A DNA stretch of 64,000 bases from positions 7,626,001 through 7,690,000 of the forward strand of contig JAHRBC010000001.1 in the NCBI GenBank assembly GCA_022702545.1, in the 5' to 3' direction. A program made the translations under genes and the position numbers. Numbering within the stretch: the first letter of the stretch is position 1; the number at the start of each line of letters is the position of its first letter. The stretch comes from Phycomyces nitens. Taxonomy: Eukaryota > Mucoromycota > Mucoromycetes > Mucorales > Phycomycetaceae. Below are positions 45,131 to 56,758 of the stretch, piece by piece. The notes below the pieces were generated by a model. That model was not told the origin of the DNA. It saw nothing but the letters and a program-made list of their open reading frames with translations, and did not search any database.

Positions 45131-46225
45131 ATGTCCAGCCAGTTTGTCAACCTTTCTTCCTCAACAAACGAAAGTGGTGAGAGCACTATTGTTGGCAGAG
45201 TCAAGGCATATGGTAAATGGAGTGATAGAAGAGAGGTTGCCCTTGTGGACGCTATGCTTCGATACCACCCTTTTAATGCAAAGAGGTGTGAGAGGAAAAT
45301 TGCCCGAGACCATGTTCGCGACGCTATAAATGAAGTCGAACCTCATTTGGGAAATCTCGCAAAGACAACTATCGATAACAAATTTGAGTCGTTGATCAAG
45401 AAAACCAAGGAAAAACAAATCAATGATCTTATGTATGGAGCCGCCTCGAATAATTCACACACATCGCTTGAGGAAAAGATGATTACTATAATTTCAATGG
45501 TAAAAAAAACATGGATATCTAACCAAAATGAGCCCTTATTTACCCCATCATCCAAATCCACAAAGATGTATGATCATAATGAATTGAAAAAAAAAAACAA
45601 TGCCAAGAAGGCTGGTGCCAGCGTGGATAAAAGTCAAAGCCAACAGGATCTGCCTACGGGTTCGCTGACAGGAACCGAGTCAAATTCCCCTGTGGTCCCG
45701 AGTCAATCACAGGCAAACAATACTGAAGGTGGCAGGGATGGCGAGAGAAGTCCTGAAGGACAAAGTGATGATGAGGAGGAGATTGAGAGGGAACAGACCA
45801 GAAGGCCCAAGCGAGTATGTCGTGGTCTATCCAATGGGATTTGCAACGATATGGACTTTAAACTCGCACTAAAAAGAGTTGAAGAACAAAGGGTCAGTCA
45901 GTCAGAGAAGTTGAAACGTCTGGAAGAGGTTGTGGGCCGCTATGAGGTGACTTCCAGGATTCTTTTCGAGGAAACAAAGAGTCTGAAAGAAGTCATATCA
46001 AGACAGCAGAAACTGCTCGATCAACAGCATCAGATGCAAAGTCAGCACCAACAAATCCAGAGCCAACAATTGGGTATTCAGCAGCAAATCCAGAGCCAAC
46101 AAATGGCTTTCCAACAGCAAATGTTGCATGTAATGAACAGCATCAATTTTACCTTGGCACACACCACTAGGCTGCCACCAGTCGAGGCTCAACAGACAAC
46201 TTCTCCTAGACATAATGATAAATAA
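45131..46225 (+). CDS. Myb/SANT-like DNA-binding protein with Gln-rich coiled coil
   Basis: An intact single-exon frame of 364 residues. Residues about 28-100 (KWSDRREVALVDAMLRYHPF, continuing through a DHVRDAINEVEPHLGNLAKTTIDNKFESL stretch) have the spacing of a Myb/SANT-like trihelical DNA-binding domain. A low-complexity acidic and Ser-rich middle follows. A basic patch (RRPKRVCRG) and a coiled coil (residues about 255-300) come next. The tail is a Gln-rich repeat (QHQQIQSQQLGIQQQIQSQQ) that suggests multimerisation. It could be a host transcription factor or a domesticated element-derived protein; similar domains occur in both. No TIRs or partner transposase were found nearby. It is convergent with MED14. 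Confidence 0.65.
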   Translation: MSSQFVNLSSSTNESGESTIVGRVKAYGKWSDRREVALVDAMLRYHPFNAKRCERKIARDHVRDAINEVEPHLGNLAKTTIDNKFESLIKKTKEKQINDLMYGAASNNSHTSLEEKMITIISMVKKTWISNQNEPLFTPSSKSTKMYDHNELKKKNNAKKAGASVDKSQSQQDLPTGSLTGTESNSPVVPSQSQANNTEGGRDGERSPEGQSDDEEEIEREQTRRPKRVCRGLSNGICNDMDFKLALKRVEEQRVSQSEKLKRLEEVVGRYEVTSRILFEETKSLKEVISRQQKLLDQQHQMQSQHQQIQSQQLGIQQQIQSQQMAFQQQMLHVMNSINFTLAHTTRLPPVEAQQTTSPRHNDK

Positions 46226-46430
46226 AAGCATGATAGTGAATGTCTTTCTTTTTTCTTTTTTTTTATTCAGCTTCGAATGGGTGTAATGCTTCTTGTTTTC
46301 TCATTAGAGGATACTTTCACTAGAAACCCACTTTTATATAAATATGTATATAATATTTCTCTATATTTTCATTTTAATCCTTTTTTTTACATAGAAAGCT
46401 ATAATGATAGAAAAGCGAGATCCGTCATTT
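46226..46430. other. Short convergent intergenic region
   Basis: 205 bp between the stop codons of the Myb/SANT-like gene and MED14. It is T-rich on the + strand, fitting 3' ends from both sides. Confidence 0.5.
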
Positions 46431-49400
46431 TTAGATATCGTCTAATTTCTGCAACTGATGCAGAACAGCACGACAGAGAGAGGCAGAACAATGAAAGCCA
46501 TGCGGGAAAGGGAGTGCCCTTGGCCCATCTTCTTCCGCCCAGGAATGATGCGACACATACCATGGATTGTCTTGTTCATCAGCACACATGTCTTTTGAAA
46601 ATATCCACTCATCAAGTCTTTCTAATAACATATCAAATTGTGCAAAAGGGACAAATGTCAACTGCTGCGTCACTTTGATCGCTTGATTCATGGTGTGTGG
46701 GGCAAGCGATGAAAGGTAGGGCTGAGGGACAACCCATCGCTCTGTCTGCTTATTTGCCAAGGTGGAGTAAAAGATCGAATGGTATGCAGCATCCGATACA
46801 CATAACGTTGATGCGTCTGTGAAGCGAATATCCAACGCATGCCTATCAAGAATTCGTCGTATCATGCCGTTCAGAAAACAATAAGTGAGACTTACATTGA
46901 AGAATATACGATTCGAACAGAATCAACAGCACGGGGAATAACAGACACTTTTCCAATATTTCCACTCTGTGTAAAAGCAACCTCCATCTCTTCCAAACCA
47001 GCCATCAAGGGAAGTGTTTGGAAAAGTACCTTGATATGGACGGATAAATATTATGGATAGATATCAATCACAGTACCACACATACAACCATCTTACCTGT
47101 ATAAAGTAAATCAAGTCGAGCTTTTCATTAAGAATATTTTGGAGATATGTAGCCACTCTGACATGGGGGTTCCTACTCAGCGAGAGTCTGAGAACGACCG
47201 GACTAGGCTTTTTAGATTGGTGTGTTGGCATAGTGAGGTCGATAATATATTGTCTTGGGCGTCCCTTTTTAGGAGAATCCCACCGGATAGAGCATATGAA
47301 AGCCTTTGCATAGATAAACTTGAGTTCTTGTGTATCAAAAGGCTCAAACTTCAAGTCTTCATTGTACTTTTTAAGCCATATTGAAGGAACTATTTGTATG
47401 GGTTAATAAAGCTTCATCTCATTCATCACATTTCAACTTTTTTTTTACTTTGTCTGGCCAGGTTTGTCATCATGAATATTCTTTCCCAATCCATCAAGAA
47501 TCGTTCTACACACATGTCAATCTGTGCATAGGTAAACGACAGTACACTCGTTGTCTTATCAAGTGAGATGTGATCTGGTTGTTGGAGTAAGTTTAAGTCG
47601 TTTTTAAACACGCCTAATATACCTACCATTAATGTAAAAAGACTTGAGTGGGACACGCTTCCAATTGAACCTGTCTTGAAACACTACATGACAATCGCCT
47701 CGTCGTCCTGTTGTCCACCTTCCAGATGCTCGTATCAGAATCTCATTCTTCATTTGAGCCAACTGTTTCTCTGCCCAAGGAGTTATCTTTGGAATGATGT
47801 CTTTTGATAGTGCAGGGTTTGAAATGTCTACATTGCTTTGTGCACACACTGTGAACAGATCCTTTTGAGGAACACATATGACTTCCATACGATCTACACC
47901 AGGGTGGTTCATAACCTGGACCTCAGAATCAGATAGACATTTAAGAAGAGGTCGCATTCGATAACCAAGAGCACCCTTGTGCTGTTGTAATTGGAATTCG
48001 ATCTTTTTGTTGGTTATAAAGGCCCTAAAAGCCAAAGAGTGTTAATGATGTACATTGCATAAACCAATTATACTCTTACCGACAGAGTGAGTCCAACTTG
48101 GCCATGAATCGTAGGTTGATTGACAAACTAAATAACAGTGAGTATTTGGCACCTAAATCTAAATAGTGATATTTACTTGTCAATCTCGCGAGAGTTATTG
48201 GCCGACGCTCCCATCAATTCGTCCAAAGAACCCAGGGTCCGTCGACGCTTCAAGGTTTTTGGCTGGTTATTATTTACTGACTGTTCTCGCCTCCGTTTGC
48301 GTGTGTCGTTATTCATATCATTCTCTTCATAAAACTGTTCACGCCAGATTTCTTTATAGTCAATGTGGATAAGCTCTGTGATAGTCTGGTAGAGACCGCT
48401 CTGATCATATCCTTTTCTATATCCATACAAGCACATCAGAATCGCATCAAACCATTTCATATCTACTACTACTCACAAAAGGCAACATAGCCATGCCTGG
48501 AACTCGTCATTAACAATAGCAAGCACAAGGTACCAATCCTCAAATTGTAAGAACTGAAGGAATATACAATGAGTTGGATAGATTTGCTTGCTGGCGTTTG
48601 ATTTTGCGTCGGTCGACATGCTTTTCTTTTGAGAGTAATGGATGTCTGGTTCGGGCTGTTTAGGACTTGACATGGGAGGAATGTCGCTAAATAGCTTGGC
48701 AATATCGTCTGGTCGCAAATTCATTTGTCCAGGATGATAGGGCTGTAACCTCAATTGTTTCGCCAGCGAGACAATTTCACGAACAACAATCTCTGACCGC
48801 AACCAAAGAAGATGTCGTGGTGTATTAATGGGATCATTGTTTATCTTTTCTTCAAGAGCCTTCAATTTGGCTAGACAACTGTTATTAATCATAAATTCAC
48901 CCCCTAGTCCCAACTGAATGCCTTACCGTCCCCTTCGCCGTAGCCATGTCCAGCCTCACATATCCTGATGAGACCAGTACGAGTATCGACATCTATACTG
49001 ATATATCTCTCATGGCGATAGCGTACAATTAATGTCGAATCATCTGTTTCTGACGGTCCATCTGTTTATCTCCTAATTTTAGCATCGTATATACTACATG
49101 GTCTACTATCTTGCCTGTGTCTTCAGATTCAGAGTCATCCTTTTCTACAGTCAGATAAAGACCATTTTCCTCCAAGAACTTCTCTTGGTATTTAAGGACC
49201 TTTCTGATTTTCTCGATAATGCATTTTCCGTGGTAATGTGTGACATGTAGTAAGAGTCTTTCCGCACTGAGATCGGTAGGATTCTAGACAAAGTTGATTA
49301 GTCCAAGTAGCCATTTTGATACAATACGCACAAATAAAATGTCTTTTGTATGTAAATCTGTTGAGCCTCCCCACATAAGATCCAGTTGGGTTTTGGGGTA

Positions 49401-51077
49401 TTTGAGGGCTGAGACGACTTTGGGTCGATCCGAGGCATTTATGTCAGCTAATGATACAGAGGCACCAATTCCGGCCTTCTGGATCAACCCTTTGAATTCA
49501 TCTCGAACGGTTGCAACCATATAATCGTTTGACGATAGTTTTCCCCGTCGTTTCTCATCTTCATTGCTCATCATGATCTCTACTACTGTGCTCTTTGTCT
49601 GGCTTTCTTCAACTGTTGAAAATGGCTGTGGGCATGCCCAATGTGCAGCTGGTGAGCCGCCTCCCCAGTAAGACAGGGTTAGTTTGGTGCGAGCAGAGTC
49701 CATGTTCACTTTGAGTTGATTGACCCATCGGGTTCTTGCCAGCATGGCTGCCTGCATATACACAATCTCGAGTTGCATATTAAGACAAAACATGTGGAGA
49801 TAGTCGTACAAATTAACAATCGGAAAGAAAAGCGGGGGTTTTTGTTCAGTCGTCTCTGGAGGTGCGTCTTCGGTTGGTTTCGGTGGTAATGGGGTTGGTG
49901 GTGTCAATTGTCTTTGGGCATTGCTTCGAAGGTGTTGTTGCTGCATGTCATTAAAGGAGATGTCGACATCTGTTTTACACCAATCATGGTCAACCAATAT
50001 GTGTATTTCAATATACACTCTCACCTGCTGCTCCACCGCCACCCTCTGTCGTTTGTACCAATACATCCAGAGACACAATCCACCACTGCCGAGCATTACT
50101 AGGCCCCATTAATGTAAGTGATACCTTGAACTCATTCTCAATCGAAAAGTAGATCCGTCCATTTTCTTACAAATAATAATAATAATAGTAATAATGTCAG
50201 TAATGTTTGATATTTTTCCAATCAAGACCGTTACTGCTCACCTATCCGATGATCCAACATAGGTGATGGCAACACCTCTGTTGTCAATAGTCTCACACGA
50301 ATAACATCATTCATTTTTTGAAAGGTTTCCAGCACTTCTTCATCTGTCAGATGTGCAGGAGGAACCATATCCTGATACAGTGTTAAAGATCTCTGTCGTT
50401 TTCTCTTGTCGATCTACCTTTATTTTTGTCGGCATTCGTTGATATGTACCGGTCGTCAGAACATCGACGGCAGTCTTTACATCGTAATTGCGTGTTCTCG
50501 CTGCAGGCAATTCGACATGAATTTTGTGTAGATAGTCAGACGTATCTTGGAATATCTTGTTTTGGTTGGCTAGATGGGCCATGATATTCTAGAGATTGTT
50601 GATCCTGTCAGTTTACAAGCGAATCCAAAGATTGTCGATCTACCTGACACATTTGAATATCATTCGCATTCTCTGCCCATTTCACTAGGACCGATAACTT
50701 TAGAAACTGTTTTCTTGCAAATGTAGCGAAATTCAGAATCTGCCGTTTTCGCTCAACATCGGACATGGACGGCAATCTAAAAGGGAAGATGAGGACGATG
50801 CTGAATCTGGAGGACGCGTTTCTTACGTATCCGTTAGGGTCATGAGATCTGCATGCGATTTGCGAACCATTTTTCCAATTAGCACCCTCAGGGGCACCAT
50901 GCTAGCCATTTCAACAGGAAGGACCACCTTTTCAGCATGGTCTATTGGGGTCTGTTCGGAATGCGGCAGAATCTCTGTGAGAGCTGCCGACTTCTTGCCA
51001 TTCTTGTGGTCCTGATTTACATGGCCATTGGTTTCTGCTGTTTCCTGGTTGTGCTTGGTTTGGGAGATCGTCTGCAT
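46431..51077 (-). CDS. MED14: Mediator complex subunit 14 (Rgr1)
   Basis: Sixteen exons total 3813 nt, giving 1270 residues: 50827-51077, 50644-50776, 50418-50588, 50242-50371, 50025-50165, 49332-49969, 49115-49283, 48927-49061, 48870?-48477 (single exon), 48177-48416, 48080-48127, 47627-48024, 47449-47574, 47097-47389, 46896-47029 and 46431-46842. The N-terminal MED14 domain is clear (VPLRVLIGKMVRKSHADLM, then TLPSMSDVERKRQILNFA, and AVDVLTTGTYQRMPTKI). Further conserved stretches are NGRIYFSIENEFKVSLTLMG, NPTDLSAERLLLHVT and VRYRHERYISIDVDTRTG. MED14 is the scaffold joining the head, middle and tail of Mediator, which links activators to RNA polymerase II. The intron 49062-49114 has a GC donor. 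The intron 48871-48926 depends on choosing the third possible acceptor. Confidence 0.92.
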
Positions 51078-51725
51078 AACTATACAATCTATGGAACACG
51101 GCTCGAAAGTCCCATTAAGATGCCCAAAAAACAGGTCATTGCTGCTGACTTGGGGATTGTGATTGGTCGTGACGTAATGTATATTTCACGCATTTGACCT
51201 TTATTCCCATTTGAGTTGACGTTTATGCGTGGCTTTGATCTATGAACAGGCAATGGAAATTATTCCGTATTTCAATGATATGGTCCATGTTAACTGTGCA
51301 ATTGACAACAGGATCTCTATCTAGAACCCGTAGAATACAAGGAGACCAATGGCTCGCGCACCATCAATAATATAATAAATTTTATTCGCTTTCATTATCG
51401 TATTTCCAGACTATATCTTGCAGATAGCATGTTTCTCAATTGGTATAGAATTATATGGAGCCCATAACCAAAACACTTCCAAATAGTTCTTCAGCTCTAT
51501 ATAGACCCAAAATATCCTCTACAGGTGTCACAGCACTAGAGAAATTGATTTCATTTCTGCGTTGGCAGTAGCACGAAAATATCGCAATTAATCACATGAA
51601 ATTCGTAAAAACAATTTATTAAACGCGTCTTTCCGAGACCCAAAAAGACAATGTAAAAAAGCCGTCACGTATTCGTACCTTAATTAACCTCACCATGTCA
51701 AGTATTTTCTTTACTGGCCATCTCA
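51078..51725. promoter_or_regulatory. Divergent promoter region, MED14 and Twinkle
   Basis: 648 bp between divergent start codons. No other gene is seen. Specific elements cannot be assigned. Confidence 0.4.
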
Positions 51726-54046
51726 ATGTACAGACTAATTCTTCAGAGCAAGCCTCTTATTAGAAGCCTCACGCGTCTACCAGCAGGACGGCACACCAAT
51801 GTCCGGTCTGCTCATGCCTTTTCTACCACAACTCCCTTTAGGGAAAACAGCACCATTACGAAACTCACAAGCAACTCTACACACACAACCTCTAAAGATC
51901 CAGCACTGCAGAAACGCAAAGCAGACATGATCGAATTCCTCTACAAGAACCATCAGCGCCCTGTCCCAACTGGAAAAAAGGACTTGATTTTGACAAACTG
52001 CCCTCATTGCATCAAGATTCGTAAAAACAGCTTTGCAGCCTACTTAGATCTCGCCAAAAGCACCTATAATTGTAAGACGTGCGGCACTCGTGGATCATGG
52101 CAAGAGTATACCCGGACACTCACGAAGAGATTAACAGACGAGAAGAATGATTTCCAGTTAATCTCAGCTTCCAATGTGTTTGGATCGCAACATTCCCTAT
52201 TTTCTAAACCTATTGAACAGGTGGAAGCATACCCTGAACGTCTTCTTCAGGACACAGACGTACTAGAATGGCTGCACACAACTTATAAGATCAAACCAGA
52301 GATATTTAGCACCTATAGTGTTGGGCTTGCAAATTATGTTGATCCCGAAACTCGTTTGAAAGAAATCCAGGAGAATGAAGAGGCACAAGAATCCCTTTGT
52401 CTCACCTTTCCTCAGACTACCTTGGTCTACAACCCAGAGGAACTCGAAGATGAATCATCCTCTGAAGATAATTTTAAAATAGACACAGTACGAATTAAAG
52501 CAGCCTCACTCGATACTCCTTCAGAAGTCTTGACATACGATCCTCCTGTACCGAATCGCTCTGTATCTGCAGGCTTATTCGGCTATAAGACCATAACATC
52601 TGAATCAGACTCCGTTATTATTACTCGAAGAGAATTCGATGCAATGGCTGCTTACCAGGAAACAGGCGTTCCCAGTGTTTCATTGCCCACTGCAAATTAT
52701 CAACTCGAGGAGTCTGTCCTTCCTTTACTTGAACGATTCTCAAAAATCTATATCTGGCTGGACGATGATGTAGACGGACAGTTGGCTGCCGATAGATTTG
52801 CAAATAAGCTCGGAAACTCTCGGTGCATGATTGTGAACACTCGTATGAACGCACTTCATGGGCCATTAAATGCACACAGTGCGTTGTTGGCAGGCGAGGA
52901 TCTTCGAAACATCCTAGGATCTGCCCGTCAAATCAAACATGATCAAATTATGGACTTTAGTGATCTGCGAGAGGAAGTGTACAGTGAGATTATGAATCCT
53001 GAACAGACTCGAGGTGTACAATCCAAAGATCTTCCTGGATGGAATTCTCTGTTAAAAGGACATCGCTCAGGTGAATTGACTATCCTGACAGGCCCAACAG
53101 GATCTGGAAAGACGACCATCATTAGTCAATTGAGTCTAGACTATTGCCAGAGTGGTGTCCCTACACTCTGGGGGTCCTTTGAGATTCTCAACAAGCGACT
53201 GGCCAAGAGAATGTTGTATCAGTATTCGGGTAAGGATCTCAGCAAGGCCCCCCAAGAGATTGATGTGTGGGCAAATAAGTTTGAACAGGTAAGACGCGTC
53301 GTATTTGAACGAATCTTTTTTTGACTCATACTGTAAACAAAACAAAACAAAAAGTTGCCTTTGTATTTCTTAAAGTTCTTTAGTAGCACTGCTATCAAGG
53401 ATGTATTAAAGGCATGTAGTCATGCAGTATATGCTCATGATGTCAGACATATTATCCTGGACAATCTTCAGTTTATGCTTTCTCAGCAAGGTCGCTCTAG
53501 TCTTGATCGGTGGGAGTTGCAAGACGAGGCAATTGCAGAACTGCGTCGGTTTGCTACACAGCAAGATGTCCATATCACTCTGGTAGTGCATCCACGAAAG
53601 GACATTGGCGAACAGCTTGATATCAACTCGGTGTTTGGTAGTGCAAAAGTAACACAAGAAGCTGACAATGTGGTCATTATACAAAAGCCTTTGAATGAAA
53701 AAGGATATCGAACCCTTGATGTCAAGAAGAATAGGTAGGAGCTTTCTGGGCTGTGAATGGGGTCTAATTGAGTACGATAGATACGATGGTACACTCGGTG
53801 CTATGCCTTATGTATTTATGAATGATTCATTAAAGGTAAAGTGTTTGTTATACATTGAATTTGGATTTAACTTGCTTGCAATAGATTCGATGTCTTGAAA
53901 AGTCAGAGGCCAGTGCAGCAAAACGTGCCAGTAAACCAACCTCTTATACTCGTTATCCTAAAAGTAAAAAAGCAGTGATAGAACATAGAGCCAACTACAT
54001 TGAATTCCCATCATCATCAGAGGAGATAACCAGCCAAGTATACTAA
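51726..54046 (+). CDS. TWNK: Twinkle-type mitochondrial replicative helicase with primase-like N-terminus
   Basis: Exons 51726-53288, 53355-53734, 53781-53835 and 53885-54046 total 2160 nt, giving 719 residues. The N-terminus is basic and Ser/Thr/Arg-rich, fitting a mitochondrial targeting peptide. A zinc-ribbon-like set C92-x2-C95 and C116-x2-C119 follows. A Toprim region comes next (REFDAMAAY, then IWLDDDVDG). The RecA-like hexameric helicase core has Walker A GPTGSGKTT (about 456-464), TLWGSFEI and Walker B HIILDNLQFM, then VHPRK and GSAKVTQEADNV. These core motifs match animal Twinkle. It unwinds mtDNA at the replication fork. The zinc and Toprim acidic residues lost in animal Twinkle are present here, as in phage T7 gp4. 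It is convergent with a mitochondrial-type PPR gene. Confidence 0.94.
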
Positions 54047-54238
54047 TTAAATAAGATTCTAAACCTCCCCAAGTTACATATTTTTGTATTAAATCTTGTA
54101 AATACACAAGCTACATATACATTTACTTATCATGACATTGCTATATATATATTTTTAAAAAAAACATTATCCTTTATTTATTAACATTACATAGAGAGAA
54201 GGGGGGAAGGGGAAGGGGAGAGAATTAAATACAAGATC

Positions 54239-56314
54239 TTATTTGATTAACAAGGTTTTAATATGAACAAGTCCGTCTCCACGAACCACACACCCTCTGC
54301 TTTCATATCTTTCTAACCATTTGCGTGCCTTGTCGAAATGGCCTCGCCTGTAAGCCATGCAGACAAAGTACCATGCCGTCCGTTCATCCATATTCACACC
54401 TTTAGACTCAAACCAGTCCACCATCTTTTCTGCTTCTTTCCATTCGCTGTTTAGTACGCCCAAACCACGAACCATGGTATTGAGTGTAGAAGTCGTCAAG
54501 GGCACATTGCTCTTTGTTGCCATCTCCAATAGCCGGTAGGGTTCACTAGGTATACTACGTCTAGTCTTTGATTTGTTGTTGTGATGGATAAAGTAGCCAT
54601 CGATCATGATGTTGTACAGAACCGTGTCTGAAGATTCAACTGTAGAGGTCTTGACGGTCTCGTTTTTTGCTAACATTAGCTCAAACATACTCTGGGCAGC
54701 TCTAATGTTTGCATGTCCAGACTTCAAGATACCGTAGAGCAATACTGACCGGAGGACTTGATTAGGATATATTTTATGTCCAAGCATCTGTTGATAGATC
54801 TCTAGTACTGATTCCATATCGATCAAATCAGGTGAAGGAGCATTGCGAATATATCCATGTATCAATGTCGTAAAGCTGATAATATCTGGTTCGGGAATTG
54901 GTCGGTCATAGTCGTTTCTTTCCATTGATGACAGCAGTTTGCGAGCCGAGGGCATGTTACCCTTTAGCGTCAAGGCGTGTATCAATAGATTGTAAGCATA
55001 TACACTTAGGTCTCGTTCACTTTTAAACATCGTCCGAAGAAGTCCAAGAGCAGTATCGGTCTTTTTGAGTCGAAGCAGGACTGCAATGGTGGTGTTTAGG
55101 ACATATTCTGGATCACCCGAAGGTGGAATATGTGCAGCAACACGATCAAAGGCTGCCACCACAGACGGCTCCTCATGCTCTGTTACTGCTGCTAGAAGGA
55201 TACGCAGAGTGATAAAATTTGGCTTAGAATTTGCTTCCAATAGATCCACCCACTTTTCTAATATGGTCCATTCCTTCTTCTGGCACACATACGACAAAAA
55301 TGTGTTGTAGGTTACAACTGTAGGCTCAATCTTTTGCAAAATCATATCATCGTAGACTTTTGTAGCTCCCTTGAAATCCAACGTTACGAGTTTTGCTCGG
55401 ATCCAGATATTGAAAGAAGCAGCGTCCGGAATACAATCCAAAATCTTCATCTTTTCAAAAATCGCGTCGACGTGTTTGAGCTGCTTTTGCTTTAATGCAG
55501 TGTCCATGGCCATATTACAGAATCGCGTGCTGGCTTGCAGGCTGAGGTTTTGTGGTATATCCAACAAGAGACTGAGGTCGAGCGAATTGCGGTAGAACCG
55601 CATCATAATACTGAATAAATAAAGCTGTATCCGTTCTTCGGTGGACTTGTGGAGAACAGCTTTTATCTTGTCTAGTTTCCAAAAAGAAGTTGCTTCCTTG
55701 AGACCCCTTTGGATACGCCGTCTGTTACCTGTGCCCTCTTTGTCTTTGATGGAAATGTACTGTGAATATGGTTCGAATAAGGCAATGATTTTGTCGACAG
55801 AGAGTTTAGATATCTTTTCATAGACCTTCTTTTGGTCTTTGAGGGGATATACAGGCGCATTGGGGTTTGGATTGAGGACAAGAGAGAGAGCACTGGCGAG
55901 GTCATTGTTGTTAATGTGATTATAAAGAACGGAGTTGTCTCCAAGAGGTTGATTTTTGCAGGGTGTTTCTAGTGGCTGTTTGAAAGTGTTTGAATCTTGC
56001 TTTGCGAGTTCTTTTGTGAATAAGCCGTGAAGATCTATAGGAAAGTCTAGTTTTTCAAGTGTCTCGCGATCGTTTTGTAGTTCGGGTGGTAATTCTATCG
56101 ATGTGTGGGTCGAAAGAAGGCGTTGGGGTATCCACAATGTGCGATGTGATCTATGTTGGGCCTGGATCGAGCATGGAGGCTTCACAGGGCGTGTTCTTGG
56201 CCTTAACGCTGGTTGTGTCGACAAAGCTCTCGATCGCCGTAAGAGTATGAGAAGAGCTTGTGTGTTCCTTGAAGCATTACATTTGCTGGGAAAAAGACAT
56301 GTACCAACCACCAT
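54239..56314 (-). CDS. Pentatricopeptide repeat (PPR) protein, probably mitochondrial
   Basis: An intact single-exon frame of 691 residues. The N-terminus is rich in Arg, Ser and Leu (LLILLRRSRALSTQPALRPR) like a mitochondrial presequence. From about residue 260 the protein is a tandem of PPR-like helical hairpins, recognised by patterns such as FNIWIRAKLVTLDFKGATKV, VTYNTFLSYVCQKKEW, YAYNLLIHALTLKGNMPSAR and SFTTLIHGYI. The usual role is sequence-specific binding of organellar RNA in processing, stability or translation. The RNA target is unknown. The ATG at 56314 is the first in frame and gives the targeting-like start. Confidence 0.85.
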   Translation of the reverse strand: MVVGTCLFPSKCNASRNTQALLILLRRSRALSTQPALRPRTRPVKPPCSIQAQHRSHRTLWIPQRLLSTHTSIELPPELQNDRETLEKLDFPIDLHGLFTKELAKQDSNTFKQPLETPCKNQPLGDNSVLYNHINNNDLASALSLVLNPNPNAPVYPLKDQKKVYEKISKLSVDKIIALFEPYSQYISIKDKEGTGNRRRIQRGLKEATSFWKLDKIKAVLHKSTEERIQLYLFSIMMRFYRNSLDLSLLLDIPQNLSLQASTRFCNMAMDTALKQKQLKHVDAIFEKMKILDCIPDAASFNIWIRAKLVTLDFKGATKVYDDMILQKIEPTVVTYNTFLSYVCQKKEWTILEKWVDLLEANSKPNFITLRILLAAVTEHEEPSVVAAFDRVAAHIPPSGDPEYVLNTTIAVLLRLKKTDTALGLLRTMFKSERDLSVYAYNLLIHALTLKGNMPSARKLLSSMERNDYDRPIPEPDIISFTTLIHGYIRNAPSPDLIDMESVLEIYQQMLGHKIYPNQVLRSVLLYGILKSGHANIRAAQSMFELMLAKNETVKTSTVESSDTVLYNIMIDGYFIHHNNKSKTRRSIPSEPYRLLEMATKSNVPLTTSTLNTMVRGLGVLNSEWKEAEKMVDWFESKGVNMDERTAWYFVCMAYRRGHFDKARKWLERYESRGCVVRGDGLVHIKTLLIK

Positions 56315-56758
56315 CCCGTTCTCATGCCGTGGTTATCCTGGCCATATAGGCTCCCTTGGGTTTCCTTTTTCTGTCATTTTGGGCCACGATTGGTTGTCAA
56401 GCCACAGAAATTGCTATAAACACCTCTGGGTACGCCACCCCTCCCACCTTGTAATGAAATGACGTGAATGATATTTAAGCTCCGTTTATCATATAAAAAA
56501 GGTGGTTTGAAAAAGGCACAGGATATTTGATAATGATGGATTTATATATATGTATTGTTATAGTTGTATATAAAAAAATCTGTATTTCGACAGATAGTGC
56601 TCATGATAATGGAGGAATGTGAAGTTGTTGGTAATGTATATAATCTAAAAAGGACAGATGTAATAAACATAAAGATCTTCCTTTTGTTGCTTGTGCAAAG
56701 AGGTTGGCAATGAAATTTCCAGCCAAAAGATAGAGGAAATATAGGGGGGGAGGGGGGT
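56315..56758. other. Intergenic between PPR gene and MFS gene
   Basis: 444 bp with the PPR promoter at the left (its start is at 56314) and the 3' end of the MFS gene at the right. A purine-rich G run lies at 56743-56757. No gene is seen. Confidence 0.5.

Noticed and set aside
48873..48926. A 23-nt intron in MED14 (GTAAGG to ACTAG)
   Set aside because: Implausibly short for a fungus. Using a later acceptor gives a 50-odd-nt intron with a branch-like GATTAATAAC and keeps the frame.
50937..51197. 86-codon plus-strand hydrophobic frame that could be a small membrane protein
   Set aside because: It overlaps the antisense of MED14 exon 1, whose continuation matches MED14 strongly.
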